Positions 41,348 through 49,880 of a DNA stretch of 64,000 nt are shown here, in pieces (the first letter of the stretch is position 1; the number at the start of each line of letters is the position of its first letter). A program made the position numbers and the translations under genes. The DNA is from Mycolicibacterium crocinum (GTDB lineage: Bacteria; Actinomycetota; Actinomycetes; Mycobacteriales; Mycobacteriaceae). The notes under the pieces are model-generated. The model was not told where the DNA came from and searched no databases. It saw only the letters and a program-made list of their open reading frames with translations. Location: positions 1,736,001-1,800,000 of the forward strand of contig NZ_CP092362.2 in assembly GCF_022370635.2 (NCBI RefSeq). The letters are read 5' to 3'.

Positions 41348-41983
41348 ATGACCGACATCGACATCGAGGCTCCGCAGCGCGAAGAGTCCGATGCGGAGTT
41401 GACGGCACGCTTCGAGCGTGACGCGATTCCGCTGCTGGACCAGCTGTACGGCGGTGCGTTGCGCATGACGCGCAATCCCGCCGACGCTGAAGACCTGTTG
41501 CAGGAAACCATGGTCAAGGCCTACGCCGGCTTCCGGTCGTTCCGCGAGGGCACCAACCTCAAGGCCTGGCTGTACCGGATTCTGACCAACACCTACATCA
41601 ACAGTTACCGCAAGAAGCAGCGCCAGCCGGCGGAGTATCCGACCGAGGAGATCACCGACTGGCAGTTGGCGGCCAATGCTGAGCACACCTCCACGGGGCT
41701 GCGTTCGGCCGAGGTCGAGGCACTCGAACTGCTGCCCGACACCGAGATCAAGGAAGCTCTTCAGGCGTTGCCGGAGGAGTTTCGGATGGCGGTGTACTAC
41801 GCAGATGTCGAGGGCTTCCCGTACAAGGAGATCGCCGAGATCATGGATACCCCGATCGGGACGGTGATGTCCCGACTGCACCGAGGTAGGCGCCAGCTGC
41901 GCGGCCTGCTGGCCGACGTCGCCAAGGAGCGTGGTTTTGCCCGCGGCCAAGCCGAGGATGCGCCAGAGGAGGTGTCGTCATGA
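41348..41983 (+). CDS. sigH: ECF-like RNA polymerase sigma factor SigH
   Basis: This 211-residue sigma factor answers heat and thiol-oxidative stress (thioredoxins, dnaK/clpB, sigB, sigE). Region 2 includes the core-binding [20 protein letters not shown] and the -10 recognition helix near [16 protein letters not shown]. Region 4 has the helix-turn-helix [27 protein letters not shown] 41348 matches M. tuberculosis SigH; the frame is open to GTG 41231, which would add about 39 residues. The stop overlaps the rshA start (ATGA). Confidence 0.95.
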   Translation: MTDIDIEAPQREESDAELTARFERDAIPLLDQLYGGALRMTRNPADAEDLLQETMVKAYAGFRSFREGTNLKAWLYRILTNTYINSYRKKQRQPAEYPTEEITDWQLAANAEHTSTGLRSAEVEALELLPDTEIKEALQALPEEFRMAVYYADVEGFPYKEIAEIMDTPIGTVMSRLHRGRRQLRGLLADVAKERGFARGQAEDAPEEVSS

Positions 41984-42294
41984 CCGACGATCAGGTATCC
42001 GGCGGCGAAGGGGAGTGGCGCCCGCCCATCGGTCCGGTCGATCCCGACCATCCCGAATGCGCTGCGGTGATCGCCGAGGTGTGGACGCTGCTCGACGGTG
42101 AATGCACCACCGAGACCCGCGACCGCCTGCGCCACCATCTCGAAGAGTGCCCGACGTGCCTGCAGTACTACGGGGTGGAAGAGCGGATCAAGAAGCTGGT
42201 CGCCTCGCGATGCAGCGGGGATAAGGCGCCCAAACACCTGCTGGAGAAGGTTCGGCTGCAGATCAGCCAGACCACGATCATCCGGCGCGGCTAG
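41980..42294 (+). CDS. rshA: RshA anti-sigma factor (redox-sensing)
   Basis: This 104-residue zinc-associated anti-sigma factor binds SigH under reducing conditions and lets go on disulfide stress. The ZAS motif is His53-x3-Cys57-x2-Cys60 (HHLEECPTC). Other Cys residues at 27 and 42 may take part. ATG 41980 overlaps the sigH stop, so regulator and sigma factor are made in step. It matches Rv3221A. Confidence 0.95.
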   Translation: MTDDQVSGGEGEWRPPIGPVDPDHPECAAVIAEVWTLLDGECTTETRDRLRHHLEECPTCLQYYGVEERIKKLVASRCSGDKAPKHLLEKVRLQISQTTIIRRG

Positions 42295-42305
42295 CGCCAC
42301 AAACA

Positions 42306-42334
42306 AAAGTGCCCGGCGGATCGCCGGGCACTTT
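42306..42334. terminator. Strong bidirectional hairpin terminator between rshA and bL37
   Basis: A perfect 13-bp stem, AAAGTGCCCGGCG with CGCCGGGCACTTT, has a 3-base loop (GAT). A-rich and T-rich flanks lie on both sides. It lies between the convergent rshA and bL37 genes and can serve both. Confidence 0.85.
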
Positions 42335-42339
42335 GTGTA

Positions 42340-42414
42340 TCAGCTGTTGGGCCGCTTGCCGTGGTTGGCTTTGCTGTGCTTGCGGTCACGCTTCTTACGA
42401 CCACGCTTGGCCAT
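42340..42414 (-). CDS. 50S ribosomal protein bL37
   Basis: This is a 24-codon gene on the minus strand, with GGAGG 8 bases before its ATG. The product is MAKRGRKKRDRKHSKANHGK plus RPNS, 12 of 24 residues Arg or Lys. It corresponds to bL37, the tiny actinobacterial protein found in mycobacterial 50S cryo-EM structures, near the 23S domain III. Its stop lies 6 bases from the shared terminator. It is easily missed by gene finders. Confidence 0.88.
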   Translation of the reverse strand: MAKRGRKKRDRKHSKANHGKRPNS

Positions 42415-42553
42415 GATGTACCTCCAATTATTTCGCGCTGCATGGTTGAGCCTGAATAAATTGTCTCACGGCCCGGTAGAACGTCTGACCACACGGGGTT
42501 GTGGTTCGATAGAGCCGCACTAAGAGACGAGCAGTACCAAGAGTGAGGTGAAG

Positions 42554-42769
42554 ATGGCCGAGGATGTGCGCGCCGAGATCGTGGCCAGTGTGCTCGAGGT
42601 AGTGGTCAGCAAGGGTGACCAGATCGGTGCGGGCGACACCCTGGTGCTTCTGGAGTCGATGAAGATGGAGATTCCGGTGCTGGCCGAAGTCGGCGGCACC
42701 GTCACCGAGGTCAGCGTCTCCGTGGGTGACGTCATCCAGGCGGGCGACCTCATTGCCGTGATCGACTAG
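42554..42769 (+). CDS. Biotinylated protein TB7.3 (biotinyl/lipoyl domain)
   Basis: This 71-residue single-domain biotin carrier protein folds as a flat beta barrel. The biotin attachment site is Lys37 in ESMKME, with conserved Gly residues at the hairpins (AEVGGTVTEV, VGDVIQAGDLI). It probably carries CO2 for an acyl-CoA or related carboxylase, but its partner is unknown. GAGGTGA precedes the ATG. It is followed 5 bases later by the sensor kinase gene; the same pairing occurs as Rv3221c-Rv3220c. Confidence 0.93.
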   Translation: MAEDVRAEIVASVLEVVVSKGDQIGAGDTLVLLESMKMEIPVLAEVGGTVTEVSVSVGDVIQAGDLIAVID

Positions 42770-42774
42770 CTCTC

Positions 42775-44271
42775 GTGTCCACCCTCGGTGACCTGCTCGC
42801 CGAGCACACGGTGCTGCCGGGCGGCGCCGTGGACCACCTGCACGCGGTGGTCGGCGAATGGCAGCTGCTGGCGGACCTTTCGTTCGCCGACTATCTGATG
42901 TGGGTGCGCCGCGATGACGGCGCGCTGGTCTGTGTGGCCCAATGCCGGCCCAACACCGCCCCGACAGTCCTGATCCGGGACGCCGTCGGCTCCGTCGTCG
43001 CCGACGGTGACCTGCCGCTGGTGACCTCGGCGTTCACCTCGGGTGCCATCGGGCGCGGCGGCAGCGACCTCAAACTGCGCGAACCCGGAATGAACGTCGA
43101 AGCGGTACCCGTCCGCTACAACAACCAGGTCGTGGCCGTACTCACCCATCAGACCGCGCTCGCCGAGCGGCGCACGTCGTCGCCCCTGGAACGCGCTTAC
43201 ACGGACTGTGCAGGCAATCTGCTGCACATGCTGTCCGAGGGCACCTTCCCCAACGTGGGCGACCTGGCGCTGTCCCGGTCGAGCCCACGCGTCGGTGACG
43301 GTTTCATCCGCCTCGACGTCGACGGCGTCGTCGCCTACGCCAGCCCCAACGCGCTGTCGGCCTACCACCGCATGGGGTTGGCCGCGGAGCTGGAAGGCCA
43401 TAACTTGGTGGCCATCACCCGGCCGCTGATCTCCGACCCGTTCGAGGCTCAGGAATTGGCCGAGCACGTGCGCGACTCGCTGGCCGGCGGGTCGAGCATG
43501 CGCCTCGAGGTCGACGCCGGCGGCGCGGCCGTGCTGTTGCGCACGCTGCCACTGGTGGTTCACGGCGCCGCTGCGGGCGCGGCCGTGCTCATCCGGGACG
43601 TCACCGAGGTGAAGCGCCGCGACCGCGCTCTGCTGTCCAAGGACGCCACGATCCGCGAGATCCACCACCGGGTGAAGAACAACCTGCAGACGGTCGCCGC
43701 GCTGCTGCGCCTTCAGTCCCGCCGGACCAGCAATGAGGAGGCCCGCGAGGCGCTGATGGAGTCAGTACGCCGGGTGGCCTCGATCGCCCAGGTGCACGAG
43801 GCGCTGTCGATGTCGGTGGACGAGGAGGTCAACCTCGACGAGGTGATCGACCGGATCCTGCCGATCATGAACGACGTCGCCCGGGTCGACTCGCCCATTC
43901 GGATCAACCGGGAGGGCGCTTTGGGGGTGCTCGACGCCGACCGGGCCACCGCCTTGGTGATGGTGGTGACCGAGCTGGTCCAGAACGCCATCGAGCACGC
44001 CTTCGAGTCGACGGCCAAAGGCGGCTGTGTGACCATCCGGGCCGAGCGCTCGGCGCGGTGGCTGGACGTCGTGGTGCACGACGACGGGCGCGGGCTGCCC
44101 GAAGGATTCTCGCTGGAGAAGTCGGACCGGCTGGGTCTTCAGATCGTGCGGACGTTGGTCACCGCGGAGCTCGACGGCTCACTGGGAATGCACGACGTTC
44201 CGGGCGGGGGGACCGATGTTGTGTTGCGGGTCCCACTCGGGCGGCGTTCAAGCGCCCGTCTTCCCCAATAG
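42775..44271 (+). CDS. pdtaS: PdtaS cytosolic sensor histidine kinase
   Basis: This is a 498-residue soluble kinase without membrane spans. The N-terminal GAF domain (about 1-150) and PAS domain (about 175-285) are followed by a HisKA_2 dimerisation domain with the phosphorylated His at 297-298 (IHHRVKNNLQT). The ATPase domain has N box ELVQNAIEHAF and DDGRGLPEGF. It signals to PdtaR, an ANTAR RNA-binding antiterminator (gene not in this window), linked to nutrient, copper and NO sensing. It starts at GTG 42775. Confidence 0.94.
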   Translation: MSTLGDLLAEHTVLPGGAVDHLHAVVGEWQLLADLSFADYLMWVRRDDGALVCVAQCRPNTAPTVLIRDAVGSVVADGDLPLVTSAFTSGAIGRGGSDLKLREPGMNVEAVPVRYNNQVVAVLTHQTALAERRTSSPLERAYTDCAGNLLHMLSEGTFPNVGDLALSRSSPRVGDGFIRLDVDGVVAYASPNALSAYHRMGLAAELEGHNLVAITRPLISDPFEAQELAEHVRDSLAGGSSMRLEVDAGGAAVLLRTLPLVVHGAAAGAAVLIRDVTEVKRRDRALLSKDATIREIHHRVKNNLQTVAALLRLQSRRTSNEEAREALMESVRRVASIAQVHEALSMSVDEEVNLDEVIDRILPIMNDVARVDSPIRINREGALGVLDADRATALVMVVTELVQNAIEHAFESTAKGGCVTIRAERSARWLDVVVHDDGRGLPEGFSLEKSDRLGLQIVRTLVTAELDGSLGMHDVPGGGTDVVLRVPLGRRSSARLPQ

Positions 44272-44304
44272 CAAATGTGACCGACACGACATTTGTAAAT
44301 GAAA

Positions 44305-44336
44305 ATCGCGGCCCTGGCATTTGCCGGGGCCGCGAT
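44305..44336. terminator. Bidirectional hairpin terminator between pdtaS and whiB1
   Basis: ATCGCGGCCC (44305-44314) pairs with GGGCCGCGAT (44327-44336), with GGC/GCC continuing inside past a T-G mismatch. A GAAA run lies on the left and TCTAAATTG on the right. It serves two convergent genes. Confidence 0.8.
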
Positions 44337-44359
44337 GTCTAAATTGTCGAAAGGGCGGG

Positions 44360-44614
44360 CTAGACGCTGCTGCGCGCGCGGGTGCGAGCGTTGCGGCGCT
44401 TGAGCGCACGCCGCTCGTCCTCGCTCATGCCACCCCAGACGCCGGCGTCCTGGCCGGAATCCAAAGCCCAGGTCAGACACTCAGTCGTCACCGGGCAGCG
44501 GTTACAGACGAGCTTCGCGTCAGCGATCTGGGCGAGCGCCGGGCCGCTGTTCCCCACGGGGAAGAACAGTTCCGGATCCTCGTCACGGCAGACCGCCTTG
44601 TGGCGCCAATCCAT
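44360..44614 (-). CDS. whiB1: WhiB1 iron-sulfur transcriptional regulator
   Basis: This is an 84-residue 4Fe-4S protein with cluster ligands Cys9, Cys37, Cys40 and Cys46. The turn motif GVWGG is near residues 58-62, and a basic C-terminal DNA-binding tail (RRALKRRNARTRARSS) follows. WhiB1 is essential in M. tuberculosis; it binds SigA and responds to NO through its cluster. The 246-base upstream region to 44860 is AT-richer and holds its promoter. It contains a TGTGA half-site (minus strand) but no full CRP site that I can read. Confidence 0.96.
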   Translation of the reverse strand: MDWRHKAVCRDEDPELFFPVGNSGPALAQIADAKLVCNRCPVTTECLTWALDSGQDAGVWGGMSEDERRALKRRNARTRARSSV

Positions 44615-44860
44615 TTGTCGCTACTCCTTACTATGTGCGCAGCGAAGCGCACTCGCTTTTACTTCGGCTGTTAATGCAGTGCACACAAATGTTTCTGTGT
44701 TGTTGCATCCGATCGTTTCACACGCTCGACGGATGTCAATAGAACTCAGTTAACAAGTGGGCAACCTCACTACAAGCTCTGGCTGGGGGTGGGTTACCGA
44801 TCCCTCTACCCGTTTGTACTACACTCAACCCATCTGCGCCCTGAATCGTTCGGCGCACCC

Positions 44861-45835
44861 TTATTTTTCCTGGTCAGAGCGCTGCTCTGCGGGCGGTGCG
44901 ACGACGCAGAGAGCCCCCGGAACCGCTCGGAACGTCATTTCCGCGCGTAGCCCCAGAAAATCTCCGTCGATCTGGCTGGCGACCGGTTCGTCCGCCGTGA
45001 CCCGCACCCAGGCCACGTCGTCGTCGCGGATCAGGTGCTTGGCCTTGATCACCGGTTTCTTGGACACCATCCGGCGCACCAGCATCAGGTTTTTCCAGAC
45101 GTTCATGCTGGTGATCGCGAAGACCCCGAGGCCGGTCTCGAACGTGGTGTCCGGGTTCGTCCACACCGGCCTGGCGTTGGCGTAGGTCCAGGGGCTGGAG
45201 TTGGAGATGAACGCGAAGTAGACCCCGGTTCGGGGCGGCTGGCCGGGCAGTTCGAGTGTCAGCAGCGGCTCGTTGCGCGCGCTGGCCAGCATCTCGCGCA
45301 CCGCAACCCGGATGTAGCGACCCGCGGTGACTTTCCGGCCCTTGGCCCGTTGCGCCTCGACGGCGGCCACCACGTCGCCGTCCACGCCCATCCCGGCGGT
45401 GAACACCGCCCAGCGTTCGCCGCAGTCCATCAGCGCGATCTTCCGCCACGGGGCGCCGTTGCGGCGCGCGCTGAGCAGGTCGACCAGTTGATTGGTGGCC
45501 ACGATCGGGTCCGGGCTGATGCCCAGCGCCCGGGCGAAGACGTTTGCCGAGCCGCCCGGCACCACCGCCACCGCAGGCAACGTCTCGGGCAATGGCCGGC
45601 CGGGCCGCCCCAGCAGGCCGTTGACCACCTCGTTCACGGTCCCGTCGCCGCCGTGGACGATGATCACGTCGGTGCCGTCGTGCTTGGCGGCTTCGGCGAT
45701 TTCGATGGCGTGGCCGCGGTGGTCGGTGTGAACGACGGACAGGTCCACGCGGCTCTCCAGCGCGTGAGCGAGCAGGTCGCGGCCGGCTGCGGTGGTGGAT
45801 GTGGCGTTCGGGTTGACGATCAGGACGGCACGCAC
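44861..45835 (-). CDS. Diacylglycerol/lipid kinase family protein
   Basis: This 324-residue protein has a DAGK catalytic domain: the N-terminal VNPNAT strand, the ATP-binding HGGDGTVNEVVNG (about residues 61-73), PGGSANVFAR, and a C-terminal beta-sandwich with QIDGDF. It phosphorylates a lipid, probably diacylglycerol or a related lipid. It matches Rv3218. It is divergent from the GtrA-like gene. Confidence 0.9.
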   Translation of the reverse strand: MRAVLIVNPNATSTTAAGRDLLAHALESRVDLSVVHTDHRGHAIEIAEAAKHDGTDVIIVHGGDGTVNEVVNGLLGRPGRPLPETLPAVAVVPGGSANVFARALGISPDPIVATNQLVDLLSARRNGAPWRKIALMDCGERWAVFTAGMGVDGDVVAAVEAQRAKGRKVTAGRYIRVAVREMLASARNEPLLTLELPGQPPRTGVYFAFISNSSPWTYANARPVWTNPDTTFETGLGVFAITSMNVWKNLMLVRRMVSKKPVIKAKHLIRDDDVAWVRVTADEPVASQIDGDFLGLRAEMTFRAVPGALCVVAPPAEQRSDQEK

Positions 45836-45926
45836 GAGCCATGAGCCTAGAGGAGTGCGGTGCGGCAGTTCGAAGTGTTTGCCTGCTCATCACGATCCGG
45901 ACAGCTGCCGGTGGCATGCTCGCGAC

Positions 45927-46400
45927 GTGGTCGTGGGGTCTGAGCCGGGTGCGGCCAGCGCCGTCAGTTGGTTCCATCGGGTGTGCGAGTCGGTGGTCGC
46001 GCGTTTGCCGTTGGGGCTGAATTCGCTTGTGCCACCTACGTTTCTGGGCTTCGTGGTGATCAACTCCGGCACCTTCGCGCTGGACTTGCTGGTGCTCACG
46101 TTGCTGCACGGCGTGCTTCGTGTGCCGTTCGGAGTCGCGGTGACGGCGGCCTATGTCTGCGCCTTCGCGGCCAGTTATGTGCTCAACCGGGTGGTGAACT
46201 TCCAGTCGCACGGCGCGGTAGGGCCGCAGGTGGCGGTCTACGTCGTCGTGGTGGTGATCAACTATCTGGCGTTCATCCTCGGCGTCTCCAGCGCGTTGCG
46301 CGCCTTCGGCGTCGAGTACCACCTGGCCCGAATCGCAGCGGGAGCCTGCGAGGGCATCTACATGTATTGCGCGATGCGCTGGGTGGTGTTCCGGCGCTGA
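45927..46400 (+). CDS. GtrA-family membrane protein
   Basis: This 157-residue protein has four hydrophobic helices (about residues 30-50, 58-80, 98-116 and 125-145) and the GtrA pattern FLGFVVINSGTFALDLLVL with NRVVNFQSHG at the second loop. GtrA proteins help flip polyprenyl-phosphate-linked sugars for wall or glycan synthesis. GTG 45927 is the likely start, since the longer frame reaches into the neighbouring promoter. Its target is unknown. Confidence 0.8.
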   Translation: MVVGSEPGAASAVSWFHRVCESVVARLPLGLNSLVPPTFLGFVVINSGTFALDLLVLTLLHGVLRVPFGVAVTAAYVCAFAASYVLNRVVNFQSHGAVGPQVAVYVVVVVINYLAFILGVSSALRAFGVEYHLARIAAGACEGIYMYCAMRWVVFRR

Positions 46401-46421
46401 ATCCCGCTGCGGGCCCGTGAT

Positions 46422-46994
46422 TTAACGCGTGGCGGGGGAGGCGACACGGGCGGCCGCCTCCACCGCGGCGGCCCGCCGGTGCGCCAGTACCGCCGAGGAG
46501 GTGGTGAGGGCGGCGGGGTCGGGCCAGTGCGCCCAGGCCAATGCGATCCCGAAGAGGAGCACGAGAAGATCGCGCGGATCCCAGGACGGGTCGACGTATC
46601 CCTTCTCCTGAGCCTCCACGATCCCGGCGACGGCCAATTCCGGCAGCGGCTGCCCATCGGCGGTGGGCTCCTCGAGCGTCAGCCCCTCGAGATGAGCCCA
46701 CGCCACCATCCGGTGGTGCTCGGGCCGGCGCACCTGGAGGTCGAACAGGCCGCCGACGAACTCGGGTACCGCATCGGGCCGCAGCTGGACCGCCTGGAAG
46801 AACTCGGCGACGTTGGCGGCGAGCACCTCGCGGAACAGCGCCTCCTTGTCGCCGAAGTGGGCGTACAGCCGTTCCTTGCTTGCGCTGGCTGCGGACGCGA
46901 TGCGGTCGATCCGGGCCCCCGCGAACCCGTACCGGGCGAACTCGGTGCGCGCGGCGGTCAGGATGTGGTCCCGCAGCTCTGAGGTGCTTCTCAT
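46422..46994 (-). CDS. TetR-family transcriptional regulator
   Basis: This 190-residue protein has an N-terminal helix-turn-helix domain (about residues 5-50, IDRIASAASASKERLYAHFGDKE) and a C-terminal TetR_C-type ligand pocket with several Trp residues. ATG 46994 lies 18 bases from a 16-bp perfect palindrome in the gap to the divergent acyltransferase gene. It therefore probably represses both itself and that gene. Confidence 0.87.
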   Translation of the reverse strand: MRSTSELRDHILTAARTEFARYGFAGARIDRIASAASASKERLYAHFGDKEALFREVLAANVAEFFQAVQLRPDAVPEFVGGLFDLQVRRPEHHRMVAWAHLEGLTLEEPTADGQPLPELAVAGIVEAQEKGYVDPSWDPRDLLVLLFGIALAWAHWPDPAALTTSSAVLAHRRAAAVEAAARVASPATR

Positions 46995-47011
46995 CAACAG
47001 GGAGTATAAAG

Positions 47012-47027
47012 AACGAACTAGTTCGTT
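47012..47027. promoter_or_regulatory. Palindromic TetR operator in the divergent promoter
   Basis: AACGAACTAGTTCGTT is a perfect 16-bp palindrome centred between the TetR start (46994) and the acyltransferase start (47044). Its position and symmetry are those of a TetR dimer site. Confidence 0.75.
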
Positions 47028-47043
47028 TGGTGAGGAGTCGGGC

Positions 47044-47901
47044 ATGAGTAGTCGAAAAGTCGCCCTGGTCGCCGTCATGGACCACCCGCCCCGGGTTCGG
47101 GCGCTGCAGCGCGTGCTCGGTGCCGTCGCCGACAACATCGATCCGGTGGTCGACCTGTGGCGGCCCTACCTCGACGGGCTGGACAACCTGCCGCCGGATG
47201 GCCGATTCCTGTTGGTGGGCAACCACACTCAGGGTGGCGCCGAAGCCCTGCTGATCCCATATGCCGTGCGTCGCGAGATCGGGGTCCGCGTGCGGCCACT
47301 GGCCGATCGTCAGTTCGGGCAGATGCGTGGCCTGCTCGGCGACCTGCTGGCGGCATTCGGCGGAGTGGTCGGGGCGCCGGAGACCGCGCGCGAGCTGATG
47401 CGCCATGACGAGACGGTCCTGGTGTTTCCCGGCGGTGGCCGCGAGATTCCGAAATTCAAGGGCGAGGAGTACACGCTGCGCTGGCAGGGCCGGTCCGGCT
47501 TCGCCCGGATCGCCGTGGAGACCGGCTATCCGATCGTCCCGGTCGGGCTGGTCGGCGGGGACGACGTTTACCGCAGCCTCACCCCGCGGGACAGCGCGTG
47601 GGGCCGGTTCAGCCAAGCCGTGAGCAGCCGGTTCGGCGGCCGCGACGACATGGCGATTCCGCTGATGCGGGGCATCGGGCCGACGCTGATCCCCAGGCCG
47701 GAACGGATGTATCTGCGGTTCGGCACTCCGATCGACACCTCGACACCGCTGGGCATTGACACGGCGGAGTGGGTCGAGGAGGTGAAGCGGCGCACGCAGA
47801 CCGCGCTCGAGCAGATCCTCGACGACCTGCTGAGTTTGCGGGAGACCGACCCCTACCGGGGGCTCAGTCCGCTGGCCTGGTCGCGAGCCGCGCGTCCCTG
47901 A
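47044..47901 (+). CDS. Lysophospholipid acyltransferase-like protein (PlsC family)
   Basis: This is a 285-residue protein with an acyltransferase fold. Motif I reads GNHTQGGAEALL, motif II is near GGVVGAPETARELM, and motif III is VFPGGGREIPKFKGEEYTLRW, followed by PIVPVGLVGG. The usual HX4D of PlsC is not exact, since Asp is missing at +5, as in some TMEM68/DGAT2-related branches. It probably acylates a glycerolipid or alcohol. It is controlled by the adjacent TetR through the shared palindrome. Confidence 0.83.
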   Translation: MSSRKVALVAVMDHPPRVRALQRVLGAVADNIDPVVDLWRPYLDGLDNLPPDGRFLLVGNHTQGGAEALLIPYAVRREIGVRVRPLADRQFGQMRGLLGDLLAAFGGVVGAPETARELMRHDETVLVFPGGGREIPKFKGEEYTLRWQGRSGFARIAVETGYPIVPVGLVGGDDVYRSLTPRDSAWGRFSQAVSSRFGGRDDMAIPLMRGIGPTLIPRPERMYLRFGTPIDTSTPLGIDTAEWVEEVKRRTQTALEQILDDLLSLRETDPYRGLSPLAWSRAARP

Positions 47902-47923
47902 CGCGACCGGCTACCTTACGGAG

Positions 47924-48313
47924 GTGACCGAAACCGTTCTCCCACCCGTGGTCCGCTACGCCGGTTTTGTCGCGGCCGCCGAAGGTGCAGTGGCGATCAT
48001 CGTGGCCGTGGTGCTGGTAGTGCGCGGACTGGCCGGGGCCGACCAGCACATCGTCAACGGGTACGGCACCGCGGGCTGGTTCGCCGTGATGGGCGCTGCG
48101 GTGCTGGCCGCCGGCTGGGCCCTGATCACCGGACGACGCTGGGGCCGGGGTATCGCGATCTTCGCCAACCTGCTGTTGCTGCCGGTGGCCTGGTACATCG
48201 TGGCCGCTCACCAACCGGTCTACGCGGTCGCGATGGGTGGGGTCGCGATCGCCGTGCTGGCGCTGCTGTTCAGCCCGCCGGCACTGCGGTGGGCGTCGCG
48301 GTCAGGCGACTAA
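47924..48313 (+). CDS. Small integral membrane protein (Rv3217c-like)
   Basis: This 129-residue protein has four hydrophobic helices (about residues 10-34, 48-66, 75-92 and 97-115) with short loops. The sequence offers no catalytic motif and the function is unknown. GTG 47924 (MTETVLPP) follows GGAG closely. It lies at the place of Rv3217c and its last bases overlap the convergent GNAT gene by 4. Confidence 0.75.
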   Translation: MTETVLPPVVRYAGFVAAAEGAVAIIVAVVLVVRGLAGADQHIVNGYGTAGWFAVMGAAVLAAGWALITGRRWGRGIAIFANLLLLPVAWYIVAAHQPVYAVAMGGVAIAVLALLFSPPALRWASRSGD

Positions 48314-48786
48314 GCCTCGGCCGCGAGCGCTTGGAGCTCCGGGCCGCTGACGCGGTAGTTGATCCACTCCGACATCTGCTTGCCGCCGACGGCGTCATAG
48401 AGCGCGATCGCATTGACGTTCCAGTCCAACACTTCCCACGCCAAGCGGGTGTAGCCGTTGTCGATGCACTCCTTGGCCAGTGTCGCCAGCAGTGTGCGGG
48501 CCAGGCCGCGCCGGCGGAACTTGTCGCGCACGAACAGGTCCTCGAGGTAGATACCGGCCACGCCGTCCCAGGTGGAGAAGGTGCGGAACCACAGCGCGAC
48601 CGCGGCGGCCTCGCCGTCGATCTCGACCAGATGGCAGGACCCGACCGGGTTGTCGCCGAAAAGAGCTGCGGTGATCTGACTTTCGGTCACCGTGCACTGA
48701 TCGGCGGCATGCTCGAATTCGGCGAGCTCGCGGATCATCGCGACGATCTCTGCCTCGTCGCCGGGACGGGCCAGCCGGATAATCAT
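48310..48786 (-). CDS. GNAT-family acetyltransferase (Rv3216-like)
   Basis: This 158-residue protein has the GNAT core: IYLEDLFVRDKFRRRGLARTLLATLA holds motif A with the RRRGLA loop, and WNVNAIALYDAVGGKQMSEW holds motif B. It most resembles the diamine/thialysine acetyltransferase branch (SAT-like), so a polyamine or amino-acid amine is a reasonable substrate. It overlaps the menF stop by 4 bases (ATGA), so the three genes gpm2-menF-GNAT are read as one coupled unit. Confidence 0.88.
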   Translation of the reverse strand: MIIRLARPGDEAEIVAMIRELAEFEHAADQCTVTESQITAALFGDNPVGSCHLVEIDGEAAAVALWFRTFSTWDGVAGIYLEDLFVRDKFRRRGLARTLLATLAKECIDNGYTRLAWEVLDWNVNAIALYDAVGGKQMSEWINYRVSGPELQALAAEA

Positions 48787-49880
48787 TGCGGTACCCCCAG
48801 GGCCGACAGAATGGTTCTGAATTTCGTTGTGGTCTCGGCGACTTCGTCATCGGGATCGGATTCGGCAACAATACCGCCACCGGCCTGAGCCAGCGCCGTA
48901 TGCCGGTCGGCGGACAGTTGCGCCCCGCGGATCGCCACCACCCAGCGGCCGTCGCCGCGGGCGTCGCACCAGCCCACCGCGCCGGCGTAGAAGCCGCGGT
49001 CGCCTTCCAGCTGTGCGATCAGATCGACCGCCGCCTGAGTCGGCACGCCGCCCACTGCCGGGGTGGGATGCAGTGACAGCGCCAAATCGATTGCGGTGGT
49101 TGAGATATCGCGCAGCCGACCGCGGATCGGCGTGGACAGATGCCAGAGTGCGGCGGTGCGGCTCAGCTGAGGTTGCGCCGCGACGTCGAGGTCGGCGCAC
49201 AGCGGTTCCAGTGCGGCGCGCATGGTGTCGACGACCAGCTGGTGTTCGTGCCGGTTCTTGCCCGACTCGGCCAGTGCGGCGCCGTTGGCGGCGTCGATCT
49301 GCGGATCGGGCGACCGCGGCGCGGAGCCGGCGAACGGCTGGCAGGTCACCACGTCACCGGCGCGGGCGACCAGCAGCTCGGGGCTGGCGCCCACCAGCGC
49401 ACAGCCGGTGTAGTCGCCGCCGGCGACCGAGAGGTCGGCCAGGTACGCGGTAGCTTCGGCATCGGCGGCGAGCAGCCGGTGCAGGATCGCTCGCTCGTCG
49501 AGCCGGCCGTCGGCCACCAGACGCAACGCGCGCGCCAAAACGACCTTCTGCAAAGCACTCTCGGGTGCGGTGAGGCGGTCCAGCGCGGTGCGGATGCGGG
49601 CGCGATGCTCATCCGGTGCCGGCAGCATCGCGTCGATCCGCACCGCGGGCAACGCCGTCGTCGACCACTGCGGGAGGGTCTCGCCGAACGTCACGGTCGT
49701 CGGCGTCAGCAGCGCCGCCCTACTGCGGATGTCGAACGGCAGCGCACCGACCACCACATCGGCCGAGCCGTTGGCCAACGCCGACGAGGCGGCCGCGACG
49801 TCGTCGTATCCGGCCCGGATCCCTTCGGCGACGACTGTCCCGGCGGGGCCGCTGAGCACAAAGGAGGGAACCGCGATCAC
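48783..49880 (-). CDS. menF: Isochorismate synthase
   Basis: This 365-residue chorismate-binding enzyme converts chorismate to isochorismate for menaquinone (and possibly mycobactin) synthesis. It has the family C-terminal domain: KVVLARAL, GASPELLVAR, the Glu-containing SGKNRHEHQLVVD, and the end GGIVAESDPDDE with the Mg-binding Glu. The N-terminal third is loosely conserved, as in MenF/EntC. GTG 49880 overlaps the gpm2 stop (GTGA). It corresponds to Rv3215, named entC in M. tuberculosis. Confidence 0.93.
   Translation of the reverse strand: MIAVPSFVLSGPAGTVVAEGIRAGYDDVAAASSALANGSADVVVGALPFDIRSRAALLTPTTVTFGETLPQWSTTALPAVRIDAMLPAPDEHRARIRTALDRLTAPESALQKVVLARALRLVADGRLDERAILHRLLAADAEATAYLADLSVAGGDYTGCALVGASPELLVARAGDVVTCQPFAGSAPRSPDPQIDAANGAALAESGKNRHEHQLVVDTMRAALEPLCADLDVAAQPQLSRTAALWHLSTPIRGRLRDISTTAIDLALSLHPTPAVGGVPTQAAVDLIAQLEGDRGFYAGAVGWCDARGDGRWVVAIRGAQLSADRHTALAQAGGGIVAESDPDDEVAETTTKFRTILSALGVPQ

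Noticed and set aside
44615..44860. CRP (Rv3676-type) site upstream of whiB1
   Set aside because: Only a TGTGA half-site is visible without a matching partner half.
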